Under the pieces are notes generated by a model, which made no database searches, had not been told where the DNA came from, and saw nothing but the letters and a program-made list of their open reading frames with translations. Shown here in pieces: positions 14,169 through 15,461 of a stretch of 15,461 nucleotides of DNA. Position 1 is the first letter of the stretch. Each line of letters opens with the position of its first letter. The DNA comes from Porticoccus sp. (lineage in GTDB: Bacteria; Pseudomonadota; Gammaproteobacteria; Pseudomonadales; Porticoccaceae), in contig DRHD01000091.1 of the NCBI GenBank assembly GCA_011049795.1, positions 1 to 15,461 on the forward strand, written 5' to 3'. A program made the position numbers and the translations under genes.

Positions 14169-14515
14169 CATTTAATGTTGTTATCTAACTACAAAGTAGA
14201 TTATGGTTAGCCCGGTGTAATACTATTGAAGCTGTTATACCAAGAGTAAAGTCGAGTAGACGTGTTTAGTGTGCTTATCAATAAAAAGAGTTGGAAGTTC
14301 CGTACATAAGATAATGACGGAATTTGTATATAAAAAGATTTTGTATATAAAAAGATTTTGTATATAAAAAGATAAAGAGGATCATTTTTTAATTATTCTG
14401 TTATTTGAGTTGATAAGCCGAGTTGTCACGGTTTGGGGTGTCCACAATAAGGATTTTCCTGTTTGCTTAATCATAGTGCCTGACTTGAAAGAGTCTGGGC
14501 GGGGAGAAAGTGCTG
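14169..14515. other. Intergenic region upstream of pntA
   Basis: About 345 bases with no gene. The first 150 bases after the GT-C stop show no clear terminator. The middle holds three tandem 17-bp repeats, and the remaining 140 bases would form the pntA leader. A GGGGAGAAA ribosome site lies at 14501-14509. Confidence 0.6.
14323..14373. repeat. Three perfect 17-bp tandem repeats with promoter-like content
   Basis: TTTGTATATAAAAAGAT occurs three times without any mismatch (14323-14339, 14340-14356, 14357-14373). Across neighbouring units TTGTAT and TATAAA are 16 bases apart (14324-14329 with 14346-14351; 14341-14346 with 14363-14368), so the array can be read as two overlapping promoters pointing to pntA. 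AT-rich units arise easily by slippage, so the promoter role is inference. Confidence 0.9.
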
Positions 14516-15461
14516 ATGATGAAATTAGGTATACCTAAAGAAATTTTTCTGGATGAGCGACGGGTTGCAGCAACCCCGACCTCTGTTCAGAAGTTAATAA
14601 AGCTGGGTTATGAGGTGGTCGTTCAATCCGGTGCCGGTGACCCGGCACACTACGATGATGATGCCTATAGGGCTGCAGGTGCAGCTATCTCTATGGACGC
14701 TCCTTCCCTCTGGGAGCAGTCAGATTTTATCCTAAAAGTTCGGCCCCCAATGATGCACCCCGATTTAGGTCGACACGAAGTCGATCTGATGAAAGAAGGT
14801 GCCCATATAGTGAGCTACATTTGGCCGGCTCAAAGTCCTGAATTACTCGATCAGCTCGCTGCAAAGAAAGCGACAGTTTTTGCTATCGATAGCCTTCCGC
14901 GTATCAGTCGCGCACAGAAAATGGATGCCTTGAGTGCCATGGCTAACATTGCGGGTTATCGGGCAGTTATCGAAGCAGCAAATCACTTTGGTCGTTTCTT
15001 TACCGGCCAAGTAACTGCGGCAGGTAAAGTTCCTCCAGCCAAAGTGATGGTTATCGGTGCTGGTGTGGCGGGTTTAGCCGCCGTCGGTACAGCCAACAGT
15101 ATGGGGGCCATCGTTCGTGCCTTTGATACTCGGTTGGAAGTGAAAGAACAAGTTGAAAGTATGGGCGCCGAATTCCTTGAATTGGATTTTGCCGATGAAG
15201 ATGGTGGCGGTGGCGGTGGTTATGCCAAGCAGATGAGTGATGAGTTTATCGCGGCAGAAATGGCGCTGTTTGCTGAACAAGCCAAAGAAGTGGATATTAT
15301 TATCACCACTGCATTGATCCCAGGCAGACCTGCTCCCAAGTTAATTACTGCTGCGATGGTTCAATCCATGAAGCCAGGTAGTGTGGTTGTCGATCTGGCC
15401 TCAGAGCGAGGCGGTAACTGTGAGCTCACTGTACCAGGCAAGGTGGTAGTAGATCATGACG
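14516..15461 (+). CDS. pntA: NAD(P) transhydrogenase subunit alpha (partial, C-terminus missing)
   Basis: The alpha subunit binds NAD(H) in the membrane transhydrogenase, which couples proton flow to hydride transfer from NADH to NADP+. 315 codons are visible of about 510 in the E. coli protein; the membrane segments lie beyond the right edge. The match is strong throughout: KLGIPKE near the start, [52 protein letters not shown], the Rossmann motif [11 protein letters not shown] (about 181-191), [22 protein letters not shown] and [16 protein letters not shown] run of six glycines (about residue 231) lies in the loop where E. coli has G-S-G-D-G. GGAGA is 8 bases before ATG 14516; ATG 14519 is the alternative. 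pntB or a split pntAb should follow outside. Confidence 0.96.
   Translation, partial: MMKLGIPKEIFLDERRVAATPTSVQKLIKLGYEVVVQSGAGDPAHYDDDAYRAAGAAISMDAPSLWEQSDFILKVRPPMMHPDLGRHEVDLMKEGAHIVSYIWPAQSPELLDQLAAKKATVFAIDSLPRISRAQKMDALSAMANIAGYRAVIEAANHFGRFFTGQVTAAGKVPPAKVMVIGAGVAGLAAVGTANSMGAIVRAFDTRLEVKEQVESMGAEFLELDFADEDGGGGGGYAKQMSDEFIAAEMALFAEQAKEVDIIITTALIPGRPAPKLITAAMVQSMKPGSVVVDLASERGGNCELTVPGKVVVDHD

Overview
The window comes from a gammaproteobacterium, probably marine or environmental. The evidence is protein-level resemblance: PriA, a zinc-type L31, YajD, RhlE and PntA all read like standard gammaproteobacterial versions, and YajD and PntA resemble their E. coli counterparts over most of their length. 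The order priA / rpmE / thermonuclease is the one I recall from pseudomonads. No rRNA, tRNA, CRISPR array or intact mobile element was seen.

Layout. Bases 1-1652 (minus) hold most of priA, cut by the left edge. rpmE runs divergently from it (plus) and is followed by a secreted or lipoprotein staphylococcal-nuclease-type nuclease whose signal-peptide region overlaps the rpmE terminator. A very strong hairpin at 3025-3081 separates the nuclease from a minus-strand pair: a small two-helix membrane protein (4981-5370), then a 599-residue protein (3161-4960). The larger protein joins an unusual Val/Trp/Cys-rich amphipathic N-terminal region to a metzincin-type zinc protease domain (H510-E511...H514...H520). 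This pair is the least familiar and most interesting part of the window. It is followed by about 600 bases of gene-poor DNA containing the 3' remnant of an IS30-family transposase, which suggests an accessory insertion site.

From 5999 housekeeping genes return: a MetX-like alpha/beta hydrolase, a YajD-type HNH nuclease, an RhlE-type DEAD-box RNA helicase (minus) and a DUF4197 exported protein (plus). Then comes a minus-strand set reading 12616 to 9966: a small exported Cys protein, a GT2 polyprenyl-phosphate sugar synthase-like transferase, an exported DUF547 protein whose start overlaps the GT2 gene, and, after a gap, an exported protein of unknown function. Divergent from this set is a multi-pass GT-C glycosyltransferase (12801-14168). 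GT2 enzymes of this type make polyprenyl-P-sugar donors and GT-C enzymes use them, so the two sides of the divergent promoter plausibly form one extracytoplasmic glycosylation module.

The right edge holds the 5' part of pntA (NAD(P) transhydrogenase alpha). Three perfect 17-bp tandem repeats with promoter-like content lie upstream of it.
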